NCBI RefSeq assembly: GCF_937988725.1
Contig: NZ_CALKHS010000010.1
Coordinates: 992,001-1,056,000, forward strand
Direction: 5' to 3'
From: an uncultured Castellaniella sp.
GTDB lineage: Bacteria; Pseudomonadota; Gammaproteobacteria; Burkholderiales; Burkholderiaceae_B
Length of the DNA: 64,000 nt
Below are positions 48,571 to 57,192 of the stretch, piece by piece. The notes under the pieces are model-generated. The model worked only from the letters and a program-made list of their open reading frames with translations. It ran no database searches and was not told the origin of the DNA. The position numbers and the translations under genes are program-made. The number at the start of each line of letters is the position of its first letter. Within the stretch, counting starts at the first letter, position 1.

Positions 48571-49935
48571 ATGCAGCGCGCCCTGGATTTCGACAAGACC
48601 CCCGCCCTGGGGGTGCCGCTGCCCTTCTTCCTGAACGTGCCGGCGTTCGGCCTGCTGGCGGGACTGCTGGCGACCTGGGCGGGCCCGCAGGCGTTCTCGT
48701 CGCGCTGGACGGCGCAGGCCCTGGCGCTGACTCATCTGTGGACCCTGGGCATCCTGGGCAGCGCCATGCTGGGCGCGCTCATCCAGATCCTGGCCGTGGC
48801 CTGCAACGTGCCCGTCACGCCCGCGCGCGCCGTCGCCCGGACCGTCCATGCCCTGCTGACCCTGGGCACGCTGTCCTTGGCCGCGGGATTCCTGTGGTGG
48901 GCTCCCTGGGCCTGGACGTCCGCCGTGATCCTGCTGGGCCTGACCTTCGGACTCTACCTGGCGGCCCTGGGCCGCGCGCTGTGGGCGCACCGAACCCAGG
49001 TCTACAAGGGCGCCCGCGAGATCCTGGTGCCTGTCCGGGGCGCTCTGCTGGCCCTGGCGCTGGCCGTGGCCATGGGCCTGGTCATGGCGGCCGCGCTGAG
49101 CCTGGGCTTGGCACTGCCCGAATGGGTGGGCGGCCACGTGCTGTGGGGCCTGCTCGGCTGGGGCGGGCTGCTGCTGATGGGCATGTCCTTTCAACTGCTG
49201 CCGATCTTCCAGCTGACCGAGCTCTATCCCAAGCCGCTGACCCGCTGGCTGCCGCTCCTGATCCCCGGCCTGCTGCTGGCCTGGACGGCGCTGGACGCGA
49301 CCGCCGGCCTGCCACGCCTGATGCTGGAAACCGTGGAGCTGCTCCTGGCCGGCGCCTACGTCACCTGGATCGCCGCGTCCCTGCACCGCCTGGCCACCCG
49401 CAAGCGGCCCACGGCCGAGCCCACGACGCTCTTCTGGTTCGCCGGCCTGATCAGCCTGCTGGCCTGCGCGCCCGCCTGGGTCTGGCTGCGCCACGGCCAG
49501 GCCGCGCAGGCCGCCATGGTGCTGGGCGTGCTGCTGATCGTCGGCGGCCTGGGAGCGATCGTCCACGGCATGCTGTACAAGATCGTGCCCTTTCTGCTGT
49601 GGAAACACGCGCAGGATGCCATGGTGATCCCGTCCCGGGATCCGGGCCAGGCCCGCGTGTACCTGAAGGTCCTGCCGAAGATGGCCGCCTACATCCCCGA
49701 GCGGCCGGCCCGGCTGCACTGGGCGCTGTATGTGCTGATGGTGTCGTCCTGGACGCTGGCGGCGGCCGGCTGGACGCCCGCTGGCCAGGCGGCCGGCCCC
49801 CTGCTGCTGGCCTGCGCCGCGCTGCTGGCCTGGAACCTGGGCGGGGCGCTGAGGCTGTATCGCAGGACGCTGCGGGCCATGGCGGCGCTGCCGCATCATG
49901 CGGCGGCCGCGCGGAGCTCGGCCGATCCTCGCTAG
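48571..49935 (+). CDS. Twelve-helix membrane protein, NnrS-like
   Basis: 454 residues, almost entirely hydrophobic with about 12 membrane segments. Conserved-looking histidines lie in ALTHLWTLGILGSAMLGALIQ, GGHVLWGLLGWGGLLLMGMSF, and IVHGMLYKIVPFLLWKHAQ, the layout of NnrS-like heme-copper proteins that protect against nitric oxide stress. It starts 3 bases after the DUF2249 gene. The context of ubiquinone and anaerobic genes supports a role in anaerobic/NO metabolism, but the family match is from pattern only. Confidence 0.6.
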   Translation: MQRALDFDKTPALGVPLPFFLNVPAFGLLAGLLATWAGPQAFSSRWTAQALALTHLWTLGILGSAMLGALIQILAVACNVPVTPARAVARTVHALLTLGTLSLAAGFLWWAPWAWTSAVILLGLTFGLYLAALGRALWAHRTQVYKGAREILVPVRGALLALALAVAMGLVMAAALSLGLALPEWVGGHVLWGLLGWGGLLLMGMSFQLLPIFQLTELYPKPLTRWLPLLIPGLLLAWTALDATAGLPRLMLETVELLLAGAYVTWIAASLHRLATRKRPTAEPTTLFWFAGLISLLACAPAWVWLRHGQAAQAAMVLGVLLIVGGLGAIVHGMLYKIVPFLLWKHAQDAMVIPSRDPGQARVYLKVLPKMAAYIPERPARLHWALYVLMVSSWTLAAAGWTPAGQAAGPLLLACAALLAWNLGGALRLYRRTLRAMAALPHHAAAARSSADPR

Positions 49936-50388
49936 CGACGGCGGTCGCTGCCGAATGCCACCGATAACTGAACCATCATCCATTGAAAATCAATACGTTA
50001 CAATAAATCCGCTACTGAAATTTGAACCACTTGGCCATCCAATTTTGAACATTCCGTACTTTCCATCGTTTAATTTTTAACTTTTCGGATTGATCTACAT
50101 GAGCGGCTGTTAGCGGCCAAAAGCGGTCAGTTTGGACCCTTTTCTCGGTCACTGCTCCAGGCGGATTCCTGCCCGTCGACGCTCGACGTCCAAAATGTCT
50201 GATGCCAATTAAAAAAGCGTCATTCGCGAACATCGGCTAAAGACACCGCTGCCACCTACCGGTGCGGCTCTAGACGAGCGCTGGAACGTATAGAAGGCTT
50301 TCAGGCCGACCACTAAGGATGTCAGCGATTCTCCTAATCTTAGCGTCGGTTCATGCAAATTTACTTCTGGCAAGCTTAGGGTAGGTGC
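49936..50388. other. Intergenic junction, left edge of the accessory island
   Basis: 450 bases, sharply more AT-rich from about 49970. No gene recognised. Bases 50105-50130 contain GGCTGTTAGCGGCCAAAAGCGG, a hairpin-forming stretch of a type also seen near 55905 (TTAGCCGCCTTTAGCGGGCGG). No tRNA or clear attachment site was found. Confidence 0.45.
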
Positions 50389-51000
50389 TTACCGAGGGAG
50401 GCCGCCCTTGAGTGTGCCGACGCCGTGGCGACCTAGCCCCTCTATGTTTCGAGGCAGCGTCAAGTAATGTGAGGTATTGCAGGTCCACCTCAACGAAGCA
50501 TACCCAGCTAAGAGGCGGTGACCTATCCATCGGGGGTCGACCGTGGGCTCGAGGCGCGGCTGGTTCGCCAACAGCAGAAGCCCCATAAACTGGACCCACT
50601 CATCTCGCTCCAGCAACGACTCGCCATAGCCGTGAAATGAGCGACCGCTTGCGTACCAAGATATTCGTTGGAAACAGTTGTCCCCGAGAAAACCACGTAG
50701 CTTTTCCAAATGGGCGCGAGCAGAAGTCGACATGTCTACCATGACTAGATGCAGGCGTCGTCCATCGCGCATAAGCAGGTCGGAGTGCACCGCGAGCTCT
50801 CGTTCTTTACCAGCGCTTTCCATCGCTCGGTACACCTCTGTCTCATCCAAGAACTGCTCAGCTGGCATGATAAAGCAGCTACGTCTGTCTTCGACCGTTC
50901 GAGGTGTGTAGGCATAATAGCTTAAAGGCACTGCCTCCACTTCTACGGATCGCTTGACAATAGCCCGAAGGTGCCAGTATGGGTGGGTATCAGGAATCAC
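50389..51000 (-). CDS. Small primase/polymerase (AEP)-like protein paired with dGTPase
   Basis: 203 residues. I see HLVMVDMSTS (a hydrophobic strand ending in one acidic residue), then WYASGRSFHGYGESLL with an SxxFH element, and PRWIGHRLLAGYASLRWTCNT followed by HYLTLP. This order (acidic strand, SxH, basic strand) recalls archaeo-eukaryotic primase/PrimPol domains, but the usual DxD reads DMS here, so activity is doubtful. It starts with GTG 51000, 10 bases after the dGTPase stop, and is the last gene of the four-gene operon. Fold assignment is inference; the function is unknown. Confidence 0.5.
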   Translation of the reverse strand: MIPDTHPYWHLRAIVKRSVEVEAVPLSYYAYTPRTVEDRRSCFIMPAEQFLDETEVYRAMESAGKERELAVHSDLLMRDGRRLHLVMVDMSTSARAHLEKLRGFLGDNCFQRISWYASGRSFHGYGESLLERDEWVQFMGLLLLANQPRLEPTVDPRWIGHRLLAGYASLRWTCNTSHYLTLPRNIEGLGRHGVGTLKGGLPR

Positions 51001-51010
51001 AATTTGTACG

Positions 51011-52486
51011 TCAAAGACGCATTCCAGCCAAGGTTCGGTAAGTCGTCATTGCAAAGTCGTCCGTCATTCCCGAGATGAAGTCGACGACCAAGTGCGCACG
51101 GGCGTTCCACTCAAGGAAATCTTCGTGCTGCAGTCCCTTGTACTGAGTAACCTGATGTGCATAGACCTTGATGTATCGCTGGGGGAAGAGCTTGAGCAGC
51201 TTTGGTTCAAGCAATATTTGAGCCCCCTTCTCGTCTTTATTTTCAAACGCCAAGGCTGCTTCGAACCTCTTCCGCGAGCAACTCAAGAGAGGCCGCGTCT
51301 GCTCCAGCAAACCAGTGATGGCGTAATAGCCCGCAAGTTCGATACGCTGCACCGTTTCATGCCGGTACACCTTCTCTCGACAGAAATCCTTCAACACCTT
51401 CAAGATGGCGCCTGGTGGCTCGTCTTCGGGCAGCAGCGACTTGAGCTCCCCTGTATGAATTTCCGCTTCCTTATCGACGTATCGTTGGGCAGCATAACGG
51501 ACAATGGTATTGTTTAAACGAGTGCGAAAGTCTGTGTACGTGAAGCTTGAGAAGTCATTTGCCACAGACGCGAGCACCATCTTTTCCAGGACATTAACAA
51601 TCTCCGCATGACAGGGTGCTGCGGAATTGATTCCCCTGGCAAGGTACCTAGCTTTAATTTCTGGAAATGCGGTTGCTGTCTGAATAATTTCCTTTTCGAA
51701 CGAGTCCTCGAGGTCGCTCACGCAGTATGCTATGTCGTCGGCTGCCTCCATGATATATGTCAACGCAAAGCGCTGTGGTTTTTCAGAGAAACCGAACTCT
51801 TCCCACACATCTCGCACAACATCCTGCTCGCTCAAAAAGTACCCTGGCTTCTTTGTAAACGGCCGTTCGGTACACTCCTCCTGCGGACTGCGTACATACT
51901 TCAAAAATGTCGCAAGAGTCGTTTTGGTGAGGTTCAAGCCGAACGAGTCAGTATTCCATTGCAACCTCGACACGATACGAAGCCCTTGAGGGTTGCCATC
52001 AAACTCTTCGAAATCACTCAACGCAAGCGTGAGCGGCTCTTGATACGAGGAGGCATTCTCCGCCTTTAGTCCCACGCTCTCCAGTAGGCATTTTCTGCCA
52101 TGGGTCTTGAACCACTCCTGAATGGCTGCTTCCCCGAAGTGGCCAAATGGAGGATTGCCGATGTCATGTATCAGACAGGCAGTCTCGACGAAGTTGACCA
52201 GCGCTCCCTGCTGCAACTTGTCGAGACGCGTACTCAAATGGTGAGTGATTTCGTCTGCGAGATATCGACCGATTTGAGAGACTTCTAACGAGTGAGTCAG
52301 TCTGCTGCGTACAGCCGCGTTCGACTCCATGGAAAACACCTGCGCCTTTTGCTGAAGGCGCCGGAAAGCAGGACTGAATAGTACACGGCCTCGATCGCTC
52401 TCCGATTCCGTAAGGATAGTACGCGTAGCGCTCACGGAGGAAGTACGGAGGCGAGTAGGGTTCAGGAGTTTGTTGTAGTCAATCAT
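51011..52486 (-). CDS. dgt: dGTP triphosphohydrolase
   Basis: 491 residues from ATG 52486 (MIDYNKLLNPTRLR). ESDRGRVLFSPAFRRLQQKAQVF, AVRSRLTHSLEVSQIGRYL and the HD motif in ACLIHDIGNPPFGHFGEAAI match E. coli Dgt closely in order and length (505). Dgt removes triphosphate from dGTP; dNTP hydrolases of this type are used by some bacteria to starve phage replication. GC is lower than the host genome. It is the third gene in an operon with three proteins that are not usual Dgt partners, so this is probably an accessory copy rather than the housekeeping one (inference). Confidence 0.93.
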   Translation of the reverse strand: MIDYNKLLNPTRLRTSSVSATRTILTESESDRGRVLFSPAFRRLQQKAQVFSMESNAAVRSRLTHSLEVSQIGRYLADEITHHLSTRLDKLQQGALVNFVETACLIHDIGNPPFGHFGEAAIQEWFKTHGRKCLLESVGLKAENASSYQEPLTLALSDFEEFDGNPQGLRIVSRLQWNTDSFGLNLTKTTLATFLKYVRSPQEECTERPFTKKPGYFLSEQDVVRDVWEEFGFSEKPQRFALTYIMEAADDIAYCVSDLEDSFEKEIIQTATAFPEIKARYLARGINSAAPCHAEIVNVLEKMVLASVANDFSSFTYTDFRTRLNNTIVRYAAQRYVDKEAEIHTGELKSLLPEDEPPGAILKVLKDFCREKVYRHETVQRIELAGYYAITGLLEQTRPLLSCSRKRFEAALAFENKDEKGAQILLEPKLLKLFPQRYIKVYAHQVTQYKGLQHEDFLEWNARAHLVVDFISGMTDDFAMTTYRTLAGMRL

Positions 52487-52600
52487 AAGCAACGCAGTCG
52501 ACTTCTTTTGGAGATTAATTAAAGGCAATGTTGTGAGAATACCGTCGATTAAAGTAGCCTCGCGACGTGATCTTCAAGCGCCTCTAGACGGCGATTCTCT

Positions 52601-53491
52601 TCAGAGAGTCCCAACTACGGCGGTTTGCAAAGCTGCTTCTAGTAGTTCGACGCTTGCAGCGACTTCGTTTCGGACGTGATCGCGAGCTGCATTCCACAAA
52701 ATCTGTGCTTCGTTCGCCTCCAGACGAACTGTTCGAAGCCTCCATCTCATTTCGGCCTCCCACCATATCCCTGCGCTTCTCTCGTTACAGGACGCGCTTT
52801 CGAGGTAAAAGCTAGCCCACTCCAATTGACTGGGTGGAACCCATAACTGCGAAGCCACCCGACGTAGTGCGGCTTTACCAGTTGGCGTATGCTTGTCGAC
52901 GGCAACCCACAGCGGGAAATGCGACATCGTGACGGTTGCGGGTGGAGATTGCTCAACGGCAAGTGAATGACCAACACATGCGAAATAGGCAGCCGCATTA
53001 GCGAAAGCTTTGTCCCAAGGCCAACTCGCCCGCTGAAAGTAGGTGCGAGCGACGCGCAGTAAGTATACGCGTTCTGTTTCATGGCAGCTTCGTGCGGCCC
53101 ACGAGAAGAACGCTTCGGTTCTTGTGAGGGAGGCCGCCACAATCTTAACAGCTACGGGGTCCGGGGCAGCGTCAAGTACGGACAGATCGCCTTCCGCAAG
53201 TGCATGGGCTAATGAACCTAGCCCAGCCGCTTCCTTGTTTTTGGCAAGGCTTGCCATCTCGCGCAGGCTCACCCGAGGTGGGTGGCTGAGCAGTTTGGTC
53301 GCGTACGGCCAGCATTCTTCGAATGCTATGACGCCAGCGCGAGTATTCAGCCACACTGAATCGCCCCGTTCTGCGAGACGATATGCGACAGTTTCGGCAA
53401 GGCGAGCATCACCTCTCCGCACTGCCTTTTGAAGGAGAGATCGAAGTAGAGGCCGAACCGCCGTGCGTTGGGTTTCCTGGCTATTTCGCAT
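52601..53491 (-). CDS. Unknown helical protein with a RarA/clamp-loader C-domain-like segment
   Basis: 296 residues from ATG 53491. The only recognisable part is near the N-terminus: LLRSLLQKAVRRGDARLAETV and YRLAERGDSVWLNTRAGVIAFEECWPYA, which recalls the C-terminal helical domain of RarA/MgsA clamp-loader relatives (LQKAIRRGD...RR.xVIAxED). No Walker motif is present. The middle (SLTRTEAFFSWAARSCHETERVYLLRVARTYF in two parts) is helical with conserved aromatic residues. Starts 4 bases after the preceding gene and is followed by dgt after about 115 bases. Function unknown. Confidence 0.5.
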   Translation of the reverse strand: MRNSQETQRTAVRPLLRSLLQKAVRRGDARLAETVAYRLAERGDSVWLNTRAGVIAFEECWPYATKLLSHPPRVSLREMASLAKNKEAAGLGSLAHALAEGDLSVLDAAPDPVAVKIVAASLTRTEAFFSWAARSCHETERVYLLRVARTYFQRASWPWDKAFANAAAYFACVGHSLAVEQSPPATVTMSHFPLWVAVDKHTPTGKAALRRVASQLWVPPSQLEWASFYLESASCNERSAGIWWEAEMRWRLRTVRLEANEAQILWNAARDHVRNEVAASVELLEAALQTAVVGTL

Positions 53492-53495
53492 GCAT

Positions 53496-54179
53496 TCAAG
53501 GTGTGAAGAAGTAACCGATACGCTTGGGTTTATCAGGGTCCTGATATTCGGTTTTGCAGTTGCATACATCGCAGATCCTACGTTCTATTTGCACTCGGAT
53601 TCCCGCCTTCGCAACTGCCTCCGAAATAGCACCTTGTGCTGCCACATAATCCTCGCTGACATCAGGTGCGCTAAGCCTGGGCTCATCGAGGATGATGCGT
53701 TCTAGCGTGTCCGAAAAAGGAATGATTCCGTTGGGGCTGCGGATCGTGATCATATGGTCGAAATAGCCAACTTTCAGACCGGCTGCAAGCTCGGGCATTG
53801 TTAAGAAGTAGCGCTGGTCATTGGGAAGTCCTTTCCATTTCGTCGGGTTGCAGCGCGTGACTAGCACAGTCGAATTCAAGGGGAGGCGCAACAGCAGTTT
53901 TGCATCCATCACGAAAAGCACAGGCCCGTAGAAATTTCGACGCCGGAGAACACTATGTATGTCGTGCGTGTCAACGAAAATGTCATACCAAATTTCATAT
54001 TCGCGATCCTCTTGGTCTGAAATTTGAGATGTTTGCGGGAGCTTGCGGTCCATCACTTCCCCTCGTGACGCCAGACCGCCCAGTCGCAGCAAGCTGAGGC
54101 TGGTCTTGACGCTGTTCGCATGGTAAAGCTTGTCACTGCCCCGTGCCATAAGCACTTCGTATACTTCTTGGCCTGTCAT
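53496..54179 (-). CDS. Unknown protein, possibly ADP-ribosyltransferase-like, first gene of the dGTPase cassette
   Basis: 227 residues. The N-terminus KLYHANSVKTSLSLLRLGGLASRG resembles the first strand-helix of DarT/ART-type NAD-using enzymes (LYHxTxxxNLxSIlxxGLxSR), followed by WYDIFVDTHDIHSVLRRRNF and YGPVLFVMDAKLLL. Near the end CDVCNCKTEY suggests a zinc-binding turn. I cannot confirm catalytic residues. ATG 54179; a near-consensus promoter lies 29-56 bases upstream, so this gene leads the operon. GC is lower than the host core. Confidence 0.45.
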   Translation of the reverse strand: MTGQEVYEVLMARGSDKLYHANSVKTSLSLLRLGGLASRGEVMDRKLPQTSQISDQEDREYEIWYDIFVDTHDIHSVLRRRNFYGPVLFVMDAKLLLRLPLNSTVLVTRCNPTKWKGLPNDQRYFLTMPELAAGLKVGYFDHMITIRSPNGIIPFSDTLERIILDEPRLSAPDVSEDYVAAQGAISEAVAKAGIRVQIERRICDVCNCKTEYQDPDKPKRIGYFFTP

Positions 54180-54207
54180 GATTTTTCCCGAAGTTCGCTG
54201 CTTCCTG

Positions 54208-54235
54208 ATTATAGTCGCCCTGCTTTTACGAACAA
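54208..54235 (-). promoter_or_regulatory. Promoter of the four-gene dGTPase cassette
   Basis: On the minus strand: TTGTTC at 54235-54230, 16-base spacer, TATAAT at 54213-54208; the start codon of the first gene follows 28 bases later. The region upstream is AT-rich (TTAATCTAATTAGCTAG). Confidence 0.7.
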
Positions 54236-54671
54236 TTAATCTAATTAGCTAGATTTTCACCGGCTTTTCCGAATCCTCCTGGTAAGGGTCTCCCAAGAAT
54301 GGGGAACCGCCCTGGGCGTATGGTCGCTTAGTCAAGCCAGTTTTATTAGAATATTGGTACGGCTCATGACATAGTAACTTCACGATTAGCTCCTCAAAGG
54401 GGCTGCCAGCAATCTGAGACAAAGGATATCAAAGGTTTCTTGCTAGGCGATCAGCTCAGGAACGTGAATATCCGTTAAAGCTGAAGGCTGTACGAAATCG
54501 CGACTTACTTGCGGTTTTAAGAGTCTTCCATACCTTGCTGAACTCAAAAAAAATCGATCTTGTAGCTATCTGAGAAATCGAGATTGAAGATTTTTGAAAA
54601 GCACACGTTTTCATTTATCCTACGCTGCGCAGCAGATATAGGCTATGAAAACCAAACGGACAGCAATGGGT
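54236..54671. other. AT-rich intergenic stretch, no gene recognised
   Basis: 435 bases between the cassette promoter and the IS30 element. No open frame of interest on either strand and no structured RNA recognised. A run of eight A lies at about 54547-54554. The AT bias continues up to the IS end. Confidence 0.4.
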
Positions 54672-54696
54672 TGCGGATTCAACCGGTGGATGCAAC
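54672..54696. repeat. IS30 left terminal inverted repeat
   Basis: 25 bases exactly complementary to 55876-55900. The transposase stop codon is inside it (54679-54681). Confidence 0.92.
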
Positions 54697-55839
54697 GGTC
54701 TGATCAAATCGTTGTGCCGGTGTTTCGTAGTTTAAGGTTTTCCTGGGGCGCTCATTCAATCGCCTTGCGATGGCGTTGAGCTTAGCTTGCGAGTAGTCAG
54801 ACAAGTCAATTCCTTTTGGCAAATATTGCCGTATAAGGCCGTTGGTGTTCTCGTTCGTTCCACGTTGCCAGGGATTCTGAGGATCGCAGAAAAACACCTT
54901 GATATCTGTAGCCAGAGTGAATCGCTTATGGTCGGCCATCTCCTTGCCTCGATCCCAAGTGAGCGACTTATAGAGTTCCCGTGGCAGCTGTCGAGCATGT
55001 TTGATCAACCCATTGACCACCGTTTCGGTATCCTTGCCTGCCACCTTCACCAGCATGACATAGCGCGTCTGACGTTCCACCAGAGTCGCAATCTGACTGT
55101 TACTGCTGCCAAATAGCAAGTCTCCTTCCCAGTGTCCCGGGACCGCACGGTCTTCCGCTGAAGCGGGACGTTCGCTAATCGAAACCGCATCGACAATCCG
55201 GCCATGGCTGTCTGCCTTTTGCGTATGGCGACGGGAGCGACGCATGGCCCGCGTACGTCGCAAATGCGCCAGCAGCTCCTTCTTCAGTGCGCCGCGTGCC
55301 TGGATAAAAAGCGTGCGATAGATGGTTTCGTGCGACACCTGCTGTTCCCTATTACCAGGATAGGCGCACTTCAGCCATCCAGCGATCTGCTCCGGTGACC
55401 ACTGTAGTTGGAGCTTCTCAGCCACAAGGTGCGCTAAGGCTCGATTGTCGGCCAATTTACACGTTTTAGGACGAAGGGCCCGACCCCATGCGGCCTGTTC
55501 TGCCAGGCTGGCACGATAATCCGGTGGCCCTCCGTTACGATTGACTTCCCGGCTGATCGTGGAGGGCGACCGCTTGAGCCTCATGGCAATTGAGCGGATC
55601 GAGTGACCCGCAATCAGGCCTCGTGAGATCTCTTCGCGTTCGGCGAACGTCAGCGCCAGGCGGGATCGACATCTTGGCACTGGCTGTATGCCGCCGGTCT
55701 CTGCAAGTATCCCCTGAATCGAGGAGTGGTTCCGATCAAACAACTGAGCGATCTGTTGAAGCGATTCGCCCTTACGCCAGCGCTCCCACATCAGGGCTTT
55801 CTGGCTTTCTGTGTAGTAGATCCGAGGCCTCTGCTTCAT
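54679..55839 (-). CDS. IS30-family transposase
   Basis: 386 residues from ATG 55839, with AAGGAG eight bases before it (a GTG at 55848 overlaps that site). Two N-terminal HTH segments (GESLQQIAQLFDRNHSSIQG; IRSIAMRLKRSPSTISREVN) precede a DDE catalytic domain: GHWEGDLLFGSSN, LTWDRGKEMADH, and NPWQRGTNENTNGLIRQYLP, giving the D-D-E triad. All parts are present and in frame, so the enzyme is probably active. Confidence 0.95.
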   Translation of the reverse strand: MKQRPRIYYTESQKALMWERWRKGESLQQIAQLFDRNHSSIQGILAETGGIQPVPRCRSRLALTFAEREEISRGLIAGHSIRSIAMRLKRSPSTISREVNRNGGPPDYRASLAEQAAWGRALRPKTCKLADNRALAHLVAEKLQLQWSPEQIAGWLKCAYPGNREQQVSHETIYRTLFIQARGALKKELLAHLRRTRAMRRSRRHTQKADSHGRIVDAVSISERPASAEDRAVPGHWEGDLLFGSSNSQIATLVERQTRYVMLVKVAGKDTETVVNGLIKHARQLPRELYKSLTWDRGKEMADHKRFTLATDIKVFFCDPQNPWQRGTNENTNGLIRQYLPKGIDLSDYSQAKLNAIARRLNERPRKTLNYETPAQRFDQTVASTG

Positions 55840-55875
55840 CTGCGACACTCCTTCTGCTCACGTAGCTTCTAGTAT

Positions 55876-55900
55876 GTTGCATCCACCGGTTGAATCCGCA
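55876..55900. repeat. IS30 right terminal inverted repeat
   Basis: 25 bases exactly complementary to 54672-54696, about 37 bases upstream of the transposase start. Confidence 0.92.
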
Positions 55901-56004
55901 GTCGTTAGCCGCCTTTAGCGGGCGGTCGTTCTCGCCCCATAACGGACATCGGACCGTTAGCATCTCACCCAAAGTAATTCCGACGAAGACTACAAAAAAC
56001 AATC

Positions 56005-56976
56005 TTACGATTGATCGTCCTGAACCGCCTCTCCACTACCAACGTCCATCGGGACGCCGGGATGGTTGTTCCAGTCGCATGCACCGCAGCTGAGAAAGTA
56101 ATCGCCATCTGGCGGAATGTCGATATCGAAGAAGGTCCGGATGTTCCGTGAGCGACAGGAGGGGCATTCTTCCGCTCCTCCTGTTCTCTGTCGTGCGAGA
56201 AGTTGGATGAATGTACTCAATGTGGCTCCGCAACCGCCTATCGCAATCTCTGTTGCCACTCTGTCCGCGTTCCGAGAGTGTGTTAGCCAGTTCACAAGTT
56301 GCCACGTTTCCTTTGCGTGGCTCTTGAGATACTGGCGTAGGCGCTCGTTACTTCCACCTCCGCATAGGCCATTCAATAGCACATCCGTCCAGCTTATGAA
56401 GTTAGCGACTTGTGGAGTGTCCACGCCTTCAGGCAGGACAACTCTGCGATGCACAGCAGTCGTGAGCGAAATCAGGCCCTCACGTAGAAGCATACCGATA
56501 GCCTGCAAATCCTCAACCTCAATCGCATGCCCGAAACGCTCTTCAGCTTGCTCGAATCTTCTCAAGACTTCATCGAAGGGCGTTGGGTCATGCCCGTCGG
56601 GCGAGCTTGAGCGGCTACGAACTCTTGCCATCAGTCCAACATGGAACGAAAGTGTGTAGTCCAAGCTTGGAAAGTGTTGTTGCGAATAGAGGTTAGTAGG
56701 GTTTGTGATGACCCACCACCTGCCTTGATCAGTAGTCACGTCCCATATCTCATACGGATCGCCCAGAACAACTTCGCGCTTCACTCGCTCTACGTGACTG
56801 ACAACCTCATCACGCGCCTGGCTGTGGACATAGTCGGCAATGTCCTGCTCGGCGAACGGATCACGCTCGACCGAGTAGCGGTGAAGGTATTCGGCAGGGA
56901 CCGGATGATCGGGCGGTAGTGCGCAGGCATCTTCCGCGCCCAAGAGCGCGTTTGGCTTAACGTTTTCGGCAGTCAT
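56005..56976 (-). CDS. Unknown protein with C-terminal zinc ribbon
   Basis: 323 residues, not recognised. The N-terminal half is acidic (DPFAEQDIADYVHSQARDEV) with WDVTTDQGRWWVITNPTNLY and SLDYTLSFHVGLMARV; the middle is helical (FDEVLRRFEQAEERFGHAIE); the C-terminus has a rubredoxin/zinc-ribbon-like CPSCRSRN...YFLSCGACDW. It stands between the IS30 element and the AAA-TOPRIM gene on the same strand, 216 bases from the latter, and could be its partner or an independent cargo gene. Codon use is less GC-rich than the host core. Confidence 0.5.
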   Translation of the reverse strand: MTAENVKPNALLGAEDACALPPDHPVPAEYLHRYSVERDPFAEQDIADYVHSQARDEVVSHVERVKREVVLGDPYEIWDVTTDQGRWWVITNPTNLYSQQHFPSLDYTLSFHVGLMARVRSRSSSPDGHDPTPFDEVLRRFEQAEERFGHAIEVEDLQAIGMLLREGLISLTTAVHRRVVLPEGVDTPQVANFISWTDVLLNGLCGGGSNERLRQYLKSHAKETWQLVNWLTHSRNADRVATEIAIGGCGATLSTFIQLLARQRTGGAEECPSCRSRNIRTFFDIDIPPDGDYFLSCGACDWNNHPGVPMDVGSGEAVQDDQS

Positions 56977-57192
56977 CTGTGTCGTTTTGGCTTCGCTAGA
57001 GTTTGACTATTATGAATCTCTCGGGAAAGGGAGCCTCTGGTCCGAGGGTCACTTACACTGATGTCCGCTCCTGGCCGATTGTAGCCGTAGCCTGATGACT
57101 GAACTCGACCCACAGGCGCCATTCGCGGAAACTCCTTGAGAGGCCGTTTGTCGGACCCTCTGCAATCGCAAGCAGTCCGACAACCCCGCGCG

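Larger units (their letters stand above)
54672..55900 (-). mobile_element. IS30-family insertion sequence, apparently complete
   Basis: 1229 bases bounded by perfect 25-bp inverted repeats (54672-54696 and 55876-55900, beginning TGCGGATTCAACCGGTGGAT). The flanking dinucleotide GT at 54670-54671 is repeated at 55901-55902, a 2-bp target duplication as usual for this family. It carries one intact transposase gene whose stop codon lies inside the left repeat. It separates the dGTPase cassette from the zinc-ribbon and AAA-TOPRIM genes. Confidence 0.93.

Noticed and set aside
48475..49983. 502-residue frame antisense to the NnrS-like gene
   Set aside because: Q/G/R-rich low-complexity shadow of a hydrophobic membrane protein gene.
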